A stretch of DNA of 64,000 bases from Saccharum officinarum (GCA_020631735.1 CM036170.1:72555737-72619736), one strand, 5' to 3'; positions 22,401-31,966 are shown, counted from the first letter of the stretch. Program-made: numbers and translations. Notes: a model not told the origin generated them from the letters alone.

Positions 22401-25400
22401 TGCTGCTCCTCCCTCTTCTCCCGCCGCATGGCCGACCCCTGGCCTGCAGGCTGGCTGCTGCTTTGCGTCCGGTGTGACCGTCGGGACCGCCCTTCCCTTT
22501 GCTGGTGCGACCCGCTCACCCGCGCTGCTGCCTTCGCCCACCCCATCCGCCTCCGCGCCCCTCCTTCCCGCGACATGGGCACAGCAGGCCCTTGCTTTCG
22601 CTGCCGGCAGTGCCCCCGCGACTGCGCCTTTCCCGGCCGCCCCGACCACATCTCCTTCCCGGGCTCCGGCCGCCCTTGGCATGGCCCCGACATGGCCCGG
22701 CCACCCTCCAGCGCTGCTCACCGGCGCGGGCCACTCACTCGCGCCGCTCACCTCTGGCGCGGGCACTGGCCAGGCCTGGGCACCACATCCGGCCCCTACG
22801 CCGCCGTCGTTTCGTGTGGATTCTCCTACACCCGGGCCGAGCGGGGGTGGAGGGGGGCGTGGCGGACGCCGTCGTCGCGGACGGGGACGTGGTGGGGGTT
22901 CTGGGTTCCACGACCCGTCATGGCCCTTCCAGGCTCCCGGTGGTGAGCCTCGCCTGCCGGCCGCTGCCATGCTCGCGACGGCCTCTCCCGGGTTTCCACC
23001 GCCCGGTTGGGACTCGGCGGCCTTGGCACACTCCTTCAGCACGCTGGCCCCGCAAACTGCTGGTGCCGGCCCACAGTGGATCGCCGATTCGGGTGCCACC
23101 TACCACACCACTCCTGACCCCACTATTCTCTCTTCCGTTCACCTTCCTTCTTCCTATCACCCTTCATCCATCATGGTCGCTAATGGGTCTTGTCTTCCTG
23201 TCACGTCCGTGGGTGCCGCCGGCGCTCATGGCTCTTTTCGTCTTCCTGATGTTCTTGTGGCACCTTCTATGGTTCATAACCTTCTTTCTATTCGTCGATT
23301 TACTGCTGACAATTCCTGTTCTGTGGAGTTTGACTCTTCCGGTCTCACTGTCAGAGATTTGGCTTCCCGCCGTCCTCTGCTTCGGTGTGACAGCACGGGT
23401 CCCCTTTACACCCTTCGCTTCCCACCGTCTCCTTCGTCTTCCTCGCCGACCCCATTGTCAGCTGCTTTCGCCACCACTACTTCCTCCACTACTTGGCACC
23501 GGCGACTCGGCCATCCTGGTCGTGAAGCCCTGATGCAGCTCAGTCGTAGTTCTGACATTCGGTGTCCTCGGACTCACGATGAGCCTTTGTGTCATGCGTG
23601 TCAGCTGGGCCGTCATGTCCGTCTTCCCTTCCATAGTTCTTCTTCCCAGACGGCTCACATCTTTGATCTTATACATTGCGACCTCTGGACCTCTCCTGTC
23701 ATCAGCGTTTCTGGCTACAAGTTCTATCTTGTGCTACTTGATGATTTCTCTCATTACTCCTGGACTTTTCCTCTTCGTGCAAAGTCTGACGCTTTCCCTG
23801 CCATTCTCCACTTCTTCGCTTGGGTGTCTACACAGTTCGGCCTCACCATCAAGGCCGTCCAGTGTGACAATGGTCGTGAGTTCGATAACTCCACCTCCCG
23901 TGCCTTCTTTCTCTCTCACGGTGTTCAGCTCCGCATGTCTTGTCCATACACCTCTTCCCAGAATGGCAAGACTGAGCGGATGATTCGCACCACCAACGAC
24001 ACCGTGCGTACCCTTCTATTTCAGGCCTCTCTTCCCGCTCGCTTCTGGGCTGAGGGCCTGCACACCTCCACCTATCTTCTGAACCGCCTTCCTTCCACGG
24101 CCTGCCCCGCTCCCACTCCTCACCACGCCCTCTTCGGTACCCCGCCTCGGTACGATCACCTCCGCGTGTTTGGGTGTGCGTGTTACCCCAACACCGCTGC
24201 CACTTCTTCCCACAAGCTGGACCCTCGCTCCACGCTCTGTGTCTTCCTCGGGTACTCCCCGGATCACAAGGGATACCGGTGCTTTGACCTTACCTCCCGA
24301 CGGGTTCTCATCTCTCGCCATGTGGTGTTCGATGAGTCCGTTTTTCCCTTTTCCAGCACTACCACCCCTCCGGTACCTGACCCACCCTCCCTGTTTCCCA
24401 CTGACCCGGTGGTCCAGCCACCTTTTTCGTGGCCTCCTGCAGGTACCGCTTCGCTGCGCACCGGGCCGGCCCCGGTCCCGGATTCCCGGCGGGTCCGGGC
24501 CCATCGTCCTCGGGCGCGGCCCCGTCCTCTCCGGTTGGTGCAGACCCGGGGCCTTCGTCCCCCGCTTCTGCCCCGGGGGGGTCGTGTCGGTCGCTGACGT
24601 CGGATCCCGTCCCGGCACCTGCCCCGGCACCTCCGTCGACGGATCCCGTCCCGGCACCTGCCCCGGCACCTCCGTCGAGGTTCGCCGCGCCGGTACGGGT
24701 GTACCAGCGCAGGCCGCGGCCGCCGCCCCTCGCGCTCCCTTCTCCACCGGGGACGCCGACACCACCGCCGCAGTCCCCGCCGGCTCGTGGTGCCCCGCCG
24801 GTCTACCACCCGCCGCTGCTTCACCGACACCCGCGGCATGTTCACCCGATGGTGACACGACACGCGGCTGGCACACTGCCGCCTCGTGCCCTCGAGGCTT
24901 CGACCGGCGACGCGGTGGTCTCTCCGGTACCCTCTTCCGTCCGCGACGCCCTGTTGGACCCTCACTGGCGCCGCGCGATGGAAGAGGAGTACGCCGCGCT
25001 ACTCGCCAACCAGACGTGGGAATTGGTGCCCCGGCCGCCGGGCTCCAATGTCGTCACCGGCAAGTGGATTTGGACCCACAAGCGCCGGGCCGACGGCTCT
25101 CTCGAGCGCTACAAGGCTCGGTGGGTCCTCCGGGGTTTCACTCAACGCCCTGGCGTCGACTACGATGAGACCTTCAGCCCGGTGGTCAAGCCGGCCACCG
25201 TCCGTACCGTGCTATCACTGGCGCTTGCTCGGTCTTGGCCCGTCCACCAGCTGGACGTCAAGAACGCCTTCCTCCACGGCCTTCTTACCGAGACGGTGTA
25301 CTGCAGTCAGCCGGCGGGGTTCGTCGACACCACCCGTCCTGACATGGTCTGCCGGCTCAACCGGTCCCTCTACGGCCTCAAGCAGGCACCTCGGGCGTGG

Positions 25401-28280
25401 AACCACCGGTTCGCCGCTTTCTTGCTGACCCTGGGGTTCATGGAGGCCAAGTCTGATACGTCCCTGTTCGTCTACCACCGTGGAGCCGACACTGCATACT
25501 TGCTGCTCTATGTTGATGACATTGTTCTCACCGCCTCCAGTGAGTCACTTCTCCGCCGGATCATCACTGCTCTCCAGCAGGAGTTCGCGATGAAGGATCT
25601 GGGTGAGCTCCACCACTTCCTCGGTGTCACTGTTGAGCACCGTCCCACCGGCCTCCTACTTCACCAGCGGCAGTACACTCGGGACATCCTGGAGCGGGCT
25701 GGGATGACTGACTGCAACCCCTGCTCCACTCCGGTCGACACTCAGGGCAAGTTGTCTGAGGCTGAGGGACCACCGGTGGCCGATCCCACTGCGTACAGGA
25801 GTCTCGCCGGGGCACTTCAGTACCTCACCTTCACCCGGCCGGACATCACCTATGCAGTTCAGCAGGTCTGCCTACATATGCATGACCCCCGGGAGCCTCA
25901 CCTCACGGCTCTCAAGCGCCTCCTCCGCTACCTCCGGGGCACGCTCGACTACGGCCTCCTCCTCCACCGGACCTCCTCCACCGACCTCGTCGTCTACACC
26001 GACGCTGACTGGGCCGGGTGCCCAGATACTCGCCGCTCCACCTCCGGCTACGCCGTCTTCCTGGGCGGCAACCTGGTGTCGTGGTCGTCCAAGCGCCAGC
26101 CGGTGGTCTCCCGGTCCAGCGCCGAGGCGGAGTACCGCGCCGTTGCTAACGGCGTGGCGGAGGCCGCCTGGCTCAGGCAGCTGCTTGCCGAGTTGCACAC
26201 TCCACCCTCCAGGAGCACACTGATCTACTGCGACAACGTCAGTGCGGTCTACCTCTCCACCAACCCCATCCAGCACCAGCGGACGAAGCATGTCGAGATC
26301 GACCTCCACTTTGTCCGTGATCGGGTGGCCATGGGCGAGGTGCGGGTCCTTCATGTCCCGACGACCTCCCAGTTCGCGGACATCTTCACCAAAGGCCTCC
26401 CGTCCTCGACCTTCGCCGAGTTTCGCTCCAGCCTCAACATCACCAGTGGCTAGTTGCGTCTGTGGGGGGGTTGTGTGTGTTCTTTCTTGTTTCAGCCTCG
26501 AACTCCGCTGCGACGGTAGTTCAGACTGCGGGGGGGTGTTGGAGTATATGTAGGCCCATGAGGCTAAGGCCCATGTGGCCCATGTATGTTGGAGTATATG
26601 TAGGCCCATGAGGCTAAGGCCCATGTGGCCCATGTATGGAGACTATATAGCTACCCTTCTAGGGTTAGCCAAGAAAGGGAATTTACTTCTTCCAACACTT
26701 TTGTCTTTCTGAGCTTTGACTGGTAACTTTGGCGGGCACGCCGTTACGCTGTGCTGAACGTTTATGATGGCTTTATGCAAATAAAGCAGGGGAAACCTTT
26801 CATCTAGAAAAAAATATATTGTACAATGACAAGATACCACATTGGACCACAAATACTAGAGTATTACCTCAACACCACCACCACGATGATAGTCCATAGT
26901 TAAAGTCTCTGCTGTTCTCTTCCCTTCATCATAACAGCTCCTAACACCTGAAAAGGATAACAAATTGAATTTCAGAAGTTGAAATGTGACGTATAGAACA
27001 GAAATAAGAGGCTTAATAACTAGGAGAGCACATCATTAATTACCTATAGGATTAACGTGCCCCCAGTATGACTCCTTCTGTGGATGCTCAAGGGGATCAC
27101 CATAAACTTCACTTGTGCTAGTCAACAAAAACCTTGCACCAATTCGCTTTGCCAGACCCAACATATTCAAAGTTCCCATGACATTTGTCTTGTACAAAAT
27201 GTTAAGAAGTCCAAATTTGAGATAAAAGAAACACAAAACATTTATATGGATACTGAATGGACACAAGCTGCAAAAGTTGGCGACAACCTTCCCCTCATAT
27301 CCGTGCATATAACTGAAGTCATATACTGAGAAACAGAAGTAATTATTTCAAGAATCTACAGCAAGGCATCCTTGACCAATTGATATCTATCTGTATTCAA
27401 TTAAACCAAATCAAGCAAATGATCTTTATCTAAACGGATCTTTAGCCATATTCGTTTTAACTTTTTGGCTGCTTTAAGAAAGAAAGAAAAAAAATCCAGT
27501 TTGAGAACATATAGATGCTGCATTCTGGGTGATCGCATCTAACAAAACATTATCCTTCCTTACGGATCCCCAGTTTTGCTCCATTTCCTATCTGACACTA
27601 ATCCGCCCGCCACCCACCCACCCACCCACCCACAACCAAAAAATACATAAAGAGAAGAGGCCGATGGGATCAGAACAAGTCGCTTTCAATGTAAGCAAAA
27701 TCAACCGGTGAGATCCAGTTATGAAGGATATGATCGTCTTGATTGGGTTATACTTGTAGTGTACGGGCGACGCGGGGCACGCGAGGTGGTAGATCCGGTC
27801 GACCTCAAGGAGGATTGGCTCGACCACATCGTGGCGGAGCAGCTCGAACCTGGGGTTCCGGAGGTGGTGCGCAACGTTCTCCTTCCTGCCGGTGAAGAAG
27901 TTGTCGACCACGATCACGCTGTCCCCATGCTCCAGGAGCCGGTCGACGAGGTGGCTGCCGACGAACCCTGCCCCGCCGGTGACGACGACGCGGCGCGGCG
28001 GCGGGCGGAAGCCGGCGGGGACACCGGAGCGGGCGGCGAAGGAGAAGAGCGGGCGGGCGTCGGGGAGGTGAGAGGACGGGGAGAGCGAGAGGTAGGGCCG
28101 GAGGAGGAAGAAGGTGGAGGCGATGAGCGCGCCGAGGAGGACGAAGAGGAGGCGCTGCTCGCGGAGGACGTACCCGATCCAGGAGCGCGGGCCGGGGCGC
28201 GCCGGCTTGGCGGCCTTGGGAGCCGGCGCGTGCGCCGACGATGGCGCGTGGGTTGGGGAAGACTTGTGGAGCTGCTTCAT
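19442..28280 (-). CDS. UXS: UDP-glucuronate decarboxylase (UDP-xylose synthase), membrane type
   Basis: Converts UDP-glucuronate to UDP-xylose with bound NAD; the N-terminal anchor implies the Golgi form. Seven exons join in frame: 28280-27732, 27191-27044, 26947-26868, 20481-20398, 20313-20239, 19817-19725 and 19630-19442. They total 1218 bp, or 405 residues, normal length. Residues about 44-60 form the type II membrane anchor. The Rossmann motif GGAGFVG is at 102-108, the active-site TSTSE at 207-211 and the YxxxK pair at Tyr238 and Lys242; [10 protein letters not shown] and NTADDPH are also conserved. Exon 4 (28 codons), exon 5 (25) and exon 6 (31) are all whole codons. Intron 1 is AT-AC; the other five are GT-AG. 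Intron 3 is 6.4 kb because a copia element sits in it, antisense to the gene. No frameshift or stop was found, so it is probably functional. Confidence 0.93.
20901..21201. mobile_element. MITE-like element in UXS intron 3
   Basis: About 300 bp bounded by GTGCTGTTTGGTT on the left and AACCAAACAGCAT on the right, which are inverted copies over about 12 bases. There is no coding potential. The termini resemble Tourist-type grass MITEs, but a clear target duplication was not identified. Confidence 0.5.
21240..21309. repeat. Two-unit tandem repeat in intron 3
   Basis: The motif 'gaacagggctccgccg' followed by 'tgtgat(g/t)ccg' occurs twice, about 36 bp apart. No function is seen. Confidence 0.6.
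21392..21552 (+). repeat. 5' LTR of the copia element (161 bp)
   Basis: Starts TGTTGGAGTATATG and ends CTTCCAACA. The first 50 bp are duplicated in tandem (21392-21441 and 21442-21491), so a shorter LTR of 111 bp would start at the second unit. It contains 'actatatagc', a possible TATA element, at about 21498-21507. Confidence 0.92.
21559..24597 (+). CDS. Copia open frame: Ala/Pro-rich leader, protease, integrase
   Basis: The frame is open from just after the primer site (stop at 21556) to TGA 24597 but has no ATG in the first kilobase. About 21559-22800 encodes low-complexity Ala, Pro, Gly and Ser sequence. An RG-rich box ([12 protein letters not shown]) lies near 22850-22890. The aspartic protease follows (WIADSGAT, Asp codon at 23086), then the pre-integrase zinc segment (WHRRLGHPG and CHACQLG) and the integrase core: IHCDLW, CDNGREF and the NGKTERM Glu segment. 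All three catalytic acidic residues are present. The normal UBN2-type capsid domain was not found in this frame or in the two others inspected. The last ~50 codons are out of frame with RT. Confidence 0.75.
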   Translation, partial: SEPRVSFPLPLPPSRRPSPGGAARRPSHHGRRPSPSPFPLPLLFLSHLGPTPGWCCRCYLSQQRCCFPPAQTRRPSPGRPPPRRPAPGRRPLSPRRPALAAGHHLPAGQHLAAGHPLPAGGSSLAGGHPTTPTAAAALPGAAASAGAAALPPAAAAGPLPGAAAAAAVSSSRPLPPGAASRAAALLLAAAAASSSRPLPPTADSQAAWPPPLPGAGGQPLLQPPGSGLALGATISSAAQLSATPTSAATAPPAAPQGAAASSSAGQYASGTGDAAIGPLPAAAPPSSPAAWPTPGLQAGCCFASGVTVGTALPFAGATRSPALLPSPTPSASAPLLPATWAQQALAFAAGSAPATAPFPAAPTTSPSRAPAALGMAPTWPGHPPALLTGAGHSLAPLTSGAGTGQAWAPHPAPTPPSFRVDSPTPGPSGGGGGRGGRRRRGRGRGGGSGFHDPSWPFQAPGGEPRLPAAAMLATASPGFPPPGWDSAALAHSFSTLAPQTAGAGPQWIADSGATYHTTPDPTILSSVHLPSSYHPSSIMVANGSCLPVTSVGAAGAHGSFRLPDVLVAPSMVHNLLSIRRFTADNSCSVEFDSSGLTVRDLASRRPLLRCDSTGPLYTLRFPPSPSSSSPTPLSAAFATTTSSTTWHRRLGHPGREALMQLSRSSDIRCPRTHDEPLCHACQLGRHVRLPFHSSSSQTAHIFDLIHCDLWTSPVISVSGYKFYLVLLDDFSHYSWTFPLRAKSDAFPAILHFFAWVSTQFGLTIKAVQCDNGREFDNSTSRAFFLSHGVQLRMSCPYTSSQNGKTERMIRTTNDTVRTLLFQASLPARFWAEGLHTSTYLLNRLPSTACPAPTPHHALFGTPPRYDHLRVFGCACYPNTAATSSHKLDPRSTLCVFLGYSPDHKGYRCFDLTSRRVLISRHVVFDESVFPFSSTTTPPVPDPPSLFPTDPVVQPPFSWPPAGTASLRTGPAPVPDSRRVRAHRPRARPRPLRLVQTRGLRPPLLPRGGRVGR
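24429..26453 (+). CDS. Copia reverse transcriptase and RNase H
   Basis: Frame of about 674 codons overlapping the previous one; it is the continuation of the polyprotein after a one-base frame change. A Pro-rich linker leads to RT ([29 protein letters not shown] and the YVDD active site at 25509-25520). RNase H follows ([17 protein letters not shown] and the C-terminal DIFTKGL segment). The stop at 26453 lies 84 bp before the 3' LTR. No internal stops. It would need frameshifting or a repaired upstream frame to be translated as Pol. Confidence 0.85.
   Translation: MASCRYRFAAHRAGPGPGFPAGPGPSSSGAAPSSPVGADPGPSSPASAPGGSCRSLTSDPVPAPAPAPPSTDPVPAPAPAPPSRFAAPVRVYQRRPRPPPLALPSPPGTPTPPPQSPPARGAPPVYHPPLLHRHPRHVHPMVTRHAAGTLPPRALEASTGDAVVSPVPSSVRDALLDPHWRRAMEEEYAALLANQTWELVPRPPGSNVVTGKWIWTHKRRADGSLERYKARWVLRGFTQRPGVDYDETFSPVVKPATVRTVLSLALARSWPVHQLDVKNAFLHGLLTETVYCSQPAGFVDTTRPDMVCRLNRSLYGLKQAPRAWNHRFAAFLLTLGFMEAKSDTSLFVYHRGADTAYLLLYVDDIVLTASSESLLRRIITALQQEFAMKDLGELHHFLGVTVEHRPTGLLLHQRQYTRDILERAGMTDCNPCSTPVDTQGKLSEAEGPPVADPTAYRSLAGALQYLTFTRPDITYAVQQVCLHMHDPREPHLTALKRLLRYLRGTLDYGLLLHRTSSTDLVVYTDADWAGCPDTRRSTSGYAVFLGGNLVSWSSKRQPVVSRSSAEAEYRAVANGVAEAAWLRQLLAELHTPPSRSTLIYCDNVSAVYLSTNPIQHQRTKHVEIDLHFVRDRVAMGEVRVLHVPTTSQFADIFTKGLPSSTFAEFRSSLNITSG
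24601..24678 (+). repeat. 39-bp tandem duplication in the integrase-RT linker
   Basis: Two adjacent copies of a 39-bp GC-rich unit (24601-24639 and 24640-24678), in frame with RT. It encodes a repeated 13-residue Pro/Ala segment of the linker ([12 protein letters not shown] plus one residue), where length variation is tolerated. Confidence 0.8.
26537..26697 (+). repeat. 3' LTR of the copia element (161 bp)
   Basis: I see no base differing from the 5' LTR, including the 50-bp tandem duplication. It directly follows the G-rich polypurine tract and is followed by the target duplication CTTTT. Confidence 0.92.
27192..27731 (-). other. U12-type AT-AC intron (intron 1 of the UXS gene)
   Basis: The only join that restores the conserved protein (...NPIKTI then [11 protein letters not shown]...) uses a 540-bp intron beginning ATATCCTT and ending TTGTAC. 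ATATCCTT is the exact core of the minor-spliceosome 5' site. TTCTTAAC, one base short of the branch consensus TTCCTTAAC, lies at 27208-27201, about 10 bases before the acceptor. Exon 1 ends on a codon boundary (183 codons). A (CACC)n-like tract lies inside the intron. Confidence 0.88.
27604..27636. repeat. (CACC)n microsatellite in UXS intron 1
   Basis: About 30 bp of near-perfect 'cacc' units within the U12-type intron, 95-130 bases downstream of its 5' splice site. Confidence 0.75.
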
Positions 28281-28706
28281 GGCGGGAGAGCGCGGCCAGG
28301 CGGAGGCGCGTGGTTGGTGACCTGGTATGGTCGTGGGTTAGTGTGGGAGGTCAGAGGTGGACAGGGGGTGAAGAAGAAACGAGCGGAACAGTGCAAGGTC
28401 GCGTTTTTCTTCGTTCCTTGCAAATTGGCCCTCCGATGATTTGCTTTTTCGTTGATCAACTGTACAATAGCAAATACTCCTGCTCTCAGATTTTGATTCA
28501 TGAGGATTTTTTTTAACAACAGATTCATGAGGAATTGAGGATGAGATGTCAGACCAGTTCATTCAAACAAAAAAAAAATGCTCAAACGCATCGGCTGAAC
28601 AGCGACAAACGCGACGTCATACCTTTTTTTAATGAGTCAGTGTAACGTAGGAGTATTAATCAGACTTCTGTATTGTTGTTGACAAATATCGCACGGCTAA
28701 TTACTA

Positions 28707-28950
28707 CTCTCTTTATTCTAAATTATATTAACTCTGTTTTAAATTATAAGATATTTTGATTTTCTATTGTGCATTTAAAATATGCATATCTAGATACATG
28801 GTAAAAGTAATGTATCTGGAAAAAGCCAAAACGTTTTATAATCACAATGGAGGGGGTAAGATATTTTGGCTTTTTAGATAGAAAAATTTTAAGATATAAT
28901 ATATAGATGTATAGTGAAAGTTATGCATCTAGAAAACTAAACATATCTTA
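28707..28950. mobile_element. Stowaway-like MITE (28707-28856) plus related fragment
   Basis: The left end CTCTCTTTATTCTAAATTAT and the right end TTATAATCACAATGGAGGGGG face each other as weak inverted repeats of the CTCCCTCCGTTCCAAATTAT kind, with TA on each side. The next ~90 bp repeat the motif 'aagatattttggctttt...gatgtat', as if a second partial copy were joined on. Confidence 0.5.
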
Positions 28951-29373
28951 ATGCCTGGAAGTTGAATAGGTTGGCCCTACATAAGGACTATATAACCCCA
29001 ATTTCTATGAAATAAAAAATGTTCATTGATAATAGATTCATATTCACTTATATGCCACAATTTCAGATTTTATTGAAGTCAAAGAATATTTTGATTATGT
29101 TCCTAGATAAAATGAAATACTTAGAATATTCCAATTAATTACTACTGTAAAAAAGGTCCAGATAGACTAAAAAATGGCTTATTTTGATTTTTCAATTTGA
29201 AAAATCACATTACAATTTGGAACGAAGGGTTGTCCCATAAAATATGATGTTTTAAATACCCCTCATTAATGTGGTATTTGCTTCATCATTAACTAAGGTA
29301 CCATAGCTTTGTTTGGCGATGGTGCCGGTTTATTCGGTGAGGCAGCACGAAATAAAGAAATAAATAAGAGATA

Positions 29374-29615
29374 CTCTCACAGTTCTTTTTTACGTCACAA
29401 GGCTATCCTAAGTCAAACATTATTATCTTTTACTATCCATTTCGAAAAATTCTTATAGTTTTACAACTTACGAATTATATATTATGAAAGTATATATTTT
29501 TCATAGTGAATCTAAACACATAAATCTTATGTCATGAAATTAATATAATTTATTTTAAAATCGATGGTTAATTTAGGACAAACCTGATACGACATGTAAA
29601 TAAAAACGAAGAGAG
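29374..29615. mobile_element. Stowaway-like MITE
   Basis: A 242-bp AT-rich element starting CTCTCACAGTTC and ending CGAAGAGAG, flanked by TA on both sides, the Stowaway target. It has no coding capacity. Confidence 0.5.
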
Positions 29616-30040
29616 TACTAGTAGTAGTGGGAGTGTGGGACTTTATTTAGTGACGTGAACTATATAATAATAATGCTTTTTGAAAAATGGTATAATGATA
29701 CTCTTTTATATGAAAGGTGAGAGTATACTATTTTGAAGTATGCTATGAATCCTTATTATTGGATTCCATAACTTCTCTTATGATCTCGTGAAGGTTTTCC
29801 TAATTAAAGCATTGGATGGAACCAACTTTTGCGCGAACTATTTTCTTTGCTTGATCATCACGGAGTCTGCTGCAAAAGTATGCGATCGATGTGGGACCTC
29901 ATTTGTGTTACAGGGTCACTATCGAGAGAATCGAGTTAATTATCTTCCGCTTAAAAACGAGGCGCACAAGGTGCGAAATGCAAAACCTATCGCTGCAATG
30001 GAAGGGGAGGGAGTCGCTGGACGCTCGACTTGGAGGTTCA

Positions 30041-30282
30041 GGGTGTGTTCACTCCTCGTGCAAACCAAAATATTTTCTCTTTTATCCATTATATTAAATA
30101 TTTAGACGCATGCATGGAGTATTAAATATAGGTAAAAAATATAACTAATTGCATAATTTGTCTATAAATGTCGAGACGAATTTTTTGAGCCTAGTTAGTC
30201 CATAGCTGAACAAATTTTGTCAAATAACAACGAAATTTACTACAGTAACTTTTTGTCCACTTTTCACCAACTGAACCCACAC
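30041..30282. mobile_element. MITE of the TGTTTAGTTC grass family, diverged copy
   Basis: The interior contains the family's hallmark stretches 'gcatgcatggagtattaaat', 'aactaattgcat' and 'gagacgaattttttgagcc'. The ends (GGTGTGTTCACTCC and CTGAACCCACAC) are weak inverted repeats. The superfamily is left open. Confidence 0.5.
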
Positions 30283-30445
30283 TGTTCGGATACTCCTTCA
30301 GAAGTTCAGATCTGACCCACGCACGGCCCCGGCAGTTGCATCTTGCATTATTCAATTCACACTTCACCCTCCAACCTTACGTGCTCCTCCGACGTACTCG
30401 TATTGTCAGTGCGCCCTTGCAAGATTTGGATCTGAAAACCTGCTG

Positions 30446-30719
30446 GGCCCTGTTTAGATGCCAAATATTTCTCCAAATTCTACTATGCAAAAAGAAGATT
30501 CTCCATCACATCAAAATGCCGGTACATGTATGAAGTACTAAATGTAGATGAAATCAAAAACTAATTATACAGTTTTGTTGTTCTTTACGAGACGAACATT
30601 TTAACCCTAATTAATTAATTTTTAGACAATTTTTTGCACTAAAAAACAAAATGCTACAGTGCGCAACAGTGCGCAACAGTGATTTGGCCGCCACCAAATC
30701 GGCCGAACTAAACACGGCC
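30446..30719. mobile_element. MITE of the TGTTTAG grass family
   Basis: Ends GGCCCTGTTTAGATGCC and CGAACTAAACACGGCC are inverted copies. The interior has 'aactaattatac', 'gagacgaacattttaa' and 'aaaatgctacagtg', shared with the copies at 32608 and 48461. The 10-bp unit 'gcgcaacagt' is duplicated near the right end. Confidence 0.65.
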
Positions 30720-30889
30720 TGGATTATATTACAAGCTAAACCGAGGCCGTGAGTGAACTGACAAACGTGCATGATGCGAGACGAAGACGGCATGTCGCTG
30801 TCCCGGCAAGGCCATAACATAGCGTCTTTCCGTCAGACTGAAGCAAATTCGTGCAAACTGCCGCCTCCTTTTTCTTCCCTTTTATGGAT

Positions 30890-31568
30890 GGAAAAAGTCT
30901 AAATCACTCCTGAACTATTGACCCTGGAACATATAACTTCTGAACTGTAAAACGGTCTAATTTACCTCCTGAACTATCCAAAACCGTCTATTTTACCCTC
31001 TGGGCGGTTTTCGACGGCGTTTTTGCTACAGTAACAGTAGGTTTGCTACAGTAATAGCGGTTTTGTCTTTTTTATTTATTTTTGCTAAATATTTGAAAAA
31101 TCATAGTAAATCACAGAAAAATCATAAAATAGAAAATCTAATTTTGTTGGACTCCACATGAGTAGATCTACATAGGGAATATACAATATGGTACGCTTTA
31201 GTACAAAATTTTTGCTGTAGCTTTAGTCTAAATTGGATTTTCCAATTAATCTAAAGCTACAGCAAAAACTTTGTACTAAAGCATACCGTATTATATGTTC
31301 ACTGTGTAGATCTACTCATGTGGAGTCCAACAAAATTAGATTTTCTATTTTATGATTTTTCTGTGATTTACTATGATTTTTCAAATATTCAGCGAAAATA
31401 AATAAAAAAGACAAAACCGCTATTACTGTAGCAAAACCGCCGCCGAAAACCGCCCAGAGGGTAAAATAGATGGTTTTGGATAATTCGGGGGGTAAATTAG
31501 ACCGTTTCATAGTTCAGAGAGTTATGTGTTTCAGGGTCAATAGTTCAGGGGTGATTTAGACTTTTTCC
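30890..31568. mobile_element. Foldback element, 679 bp
   Basis: A long imperfect inverted repeat. The left end 'ggaaaaagtctaaatcactcc' is the inverse of the right end 'ggtgatttagactttttcc'. The arms continue inward through 'gctacagta', the 'ttttgctgtag' region and 'ctacatgagtccaacaaaatta'-like blocks to a centre near 31225. Flanks 'ttttatgga' and 'ttttactga' agree at 7 of 9 positions, compatible with an old 9-bp Mutator-type duplication. No transposase. An inverted structure this long could fold into a hairpin if transcribed. Confidence 0.65.
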
Positions 31569-31966
31569 TTTTACTGACCCACTAGCGGCTGTGGTCTATG
31601 GCTGTGGTCTGTGGATAGTGCTGTTGGTTAGCGCGCGCATCATCGTCAAGGCTGCTGGTTCAATCGACACTAGCAATAAAGACGTAAAACATCTGCTTTT
31701 CCAGAGAAGCTGGAGACCAGGAGCAGAGACCTATGACTGAACATAGGTCGACTAGTTAAGCTGCTTGCGGTGAAATCTAATCGTACAAGTTAAAGTTCTC
31801 GACTTCATCAGGATATATATATTTTTCTAGTTTTATTCTAGAATTTAATATTAGTATATGCCTTTTTACTATGATTTGCAAAAAAAAGAACAAAGTAATG
31901 AGCAGTACTCCCTCTAACCTAAATTGTAATCGTGCATCTCTATCCCTAATAATAAAGAGACAAAAT

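Larger units (their letters stand above)
21392..26697 (+). mobile_element. Ty1/copia retrotransposon, complete ends, very young
   Basis: A 5306-bp element flanked by the 5-bp duplication CTTTT (21387-21391 and 26698-26702). The two 161-bp LTRs (TGTTGG...CCAACA) appear identical, so insertion was recent. A primer site TGGTAATCAGAGCC starts at 21553, and a G-rich polypurine tract (GCGGGGGGG) directly precedes the 3' LTR. The order protease, integrase, RT, RNase H is that of Ty1/copia. Coding begins in one frame and continues in another (shift between about 24430 and 24595). The gag region shows no capsid domain. It lies in intron 3 of the UXS gene in antisense orientation. Confidence 0.92.

Noticed and set aside
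21732..23099. 455-codon minus-strand frame, Ala/Gly/Arg-rich
   Set aside because: Antisense of the GC-rich copia leader and protease region; composition only, no domain.
27708..28439. 243-codon plus-strand frame
   Set aside because: Antisense of UXS exon 1, whose own frame is strongly supported.
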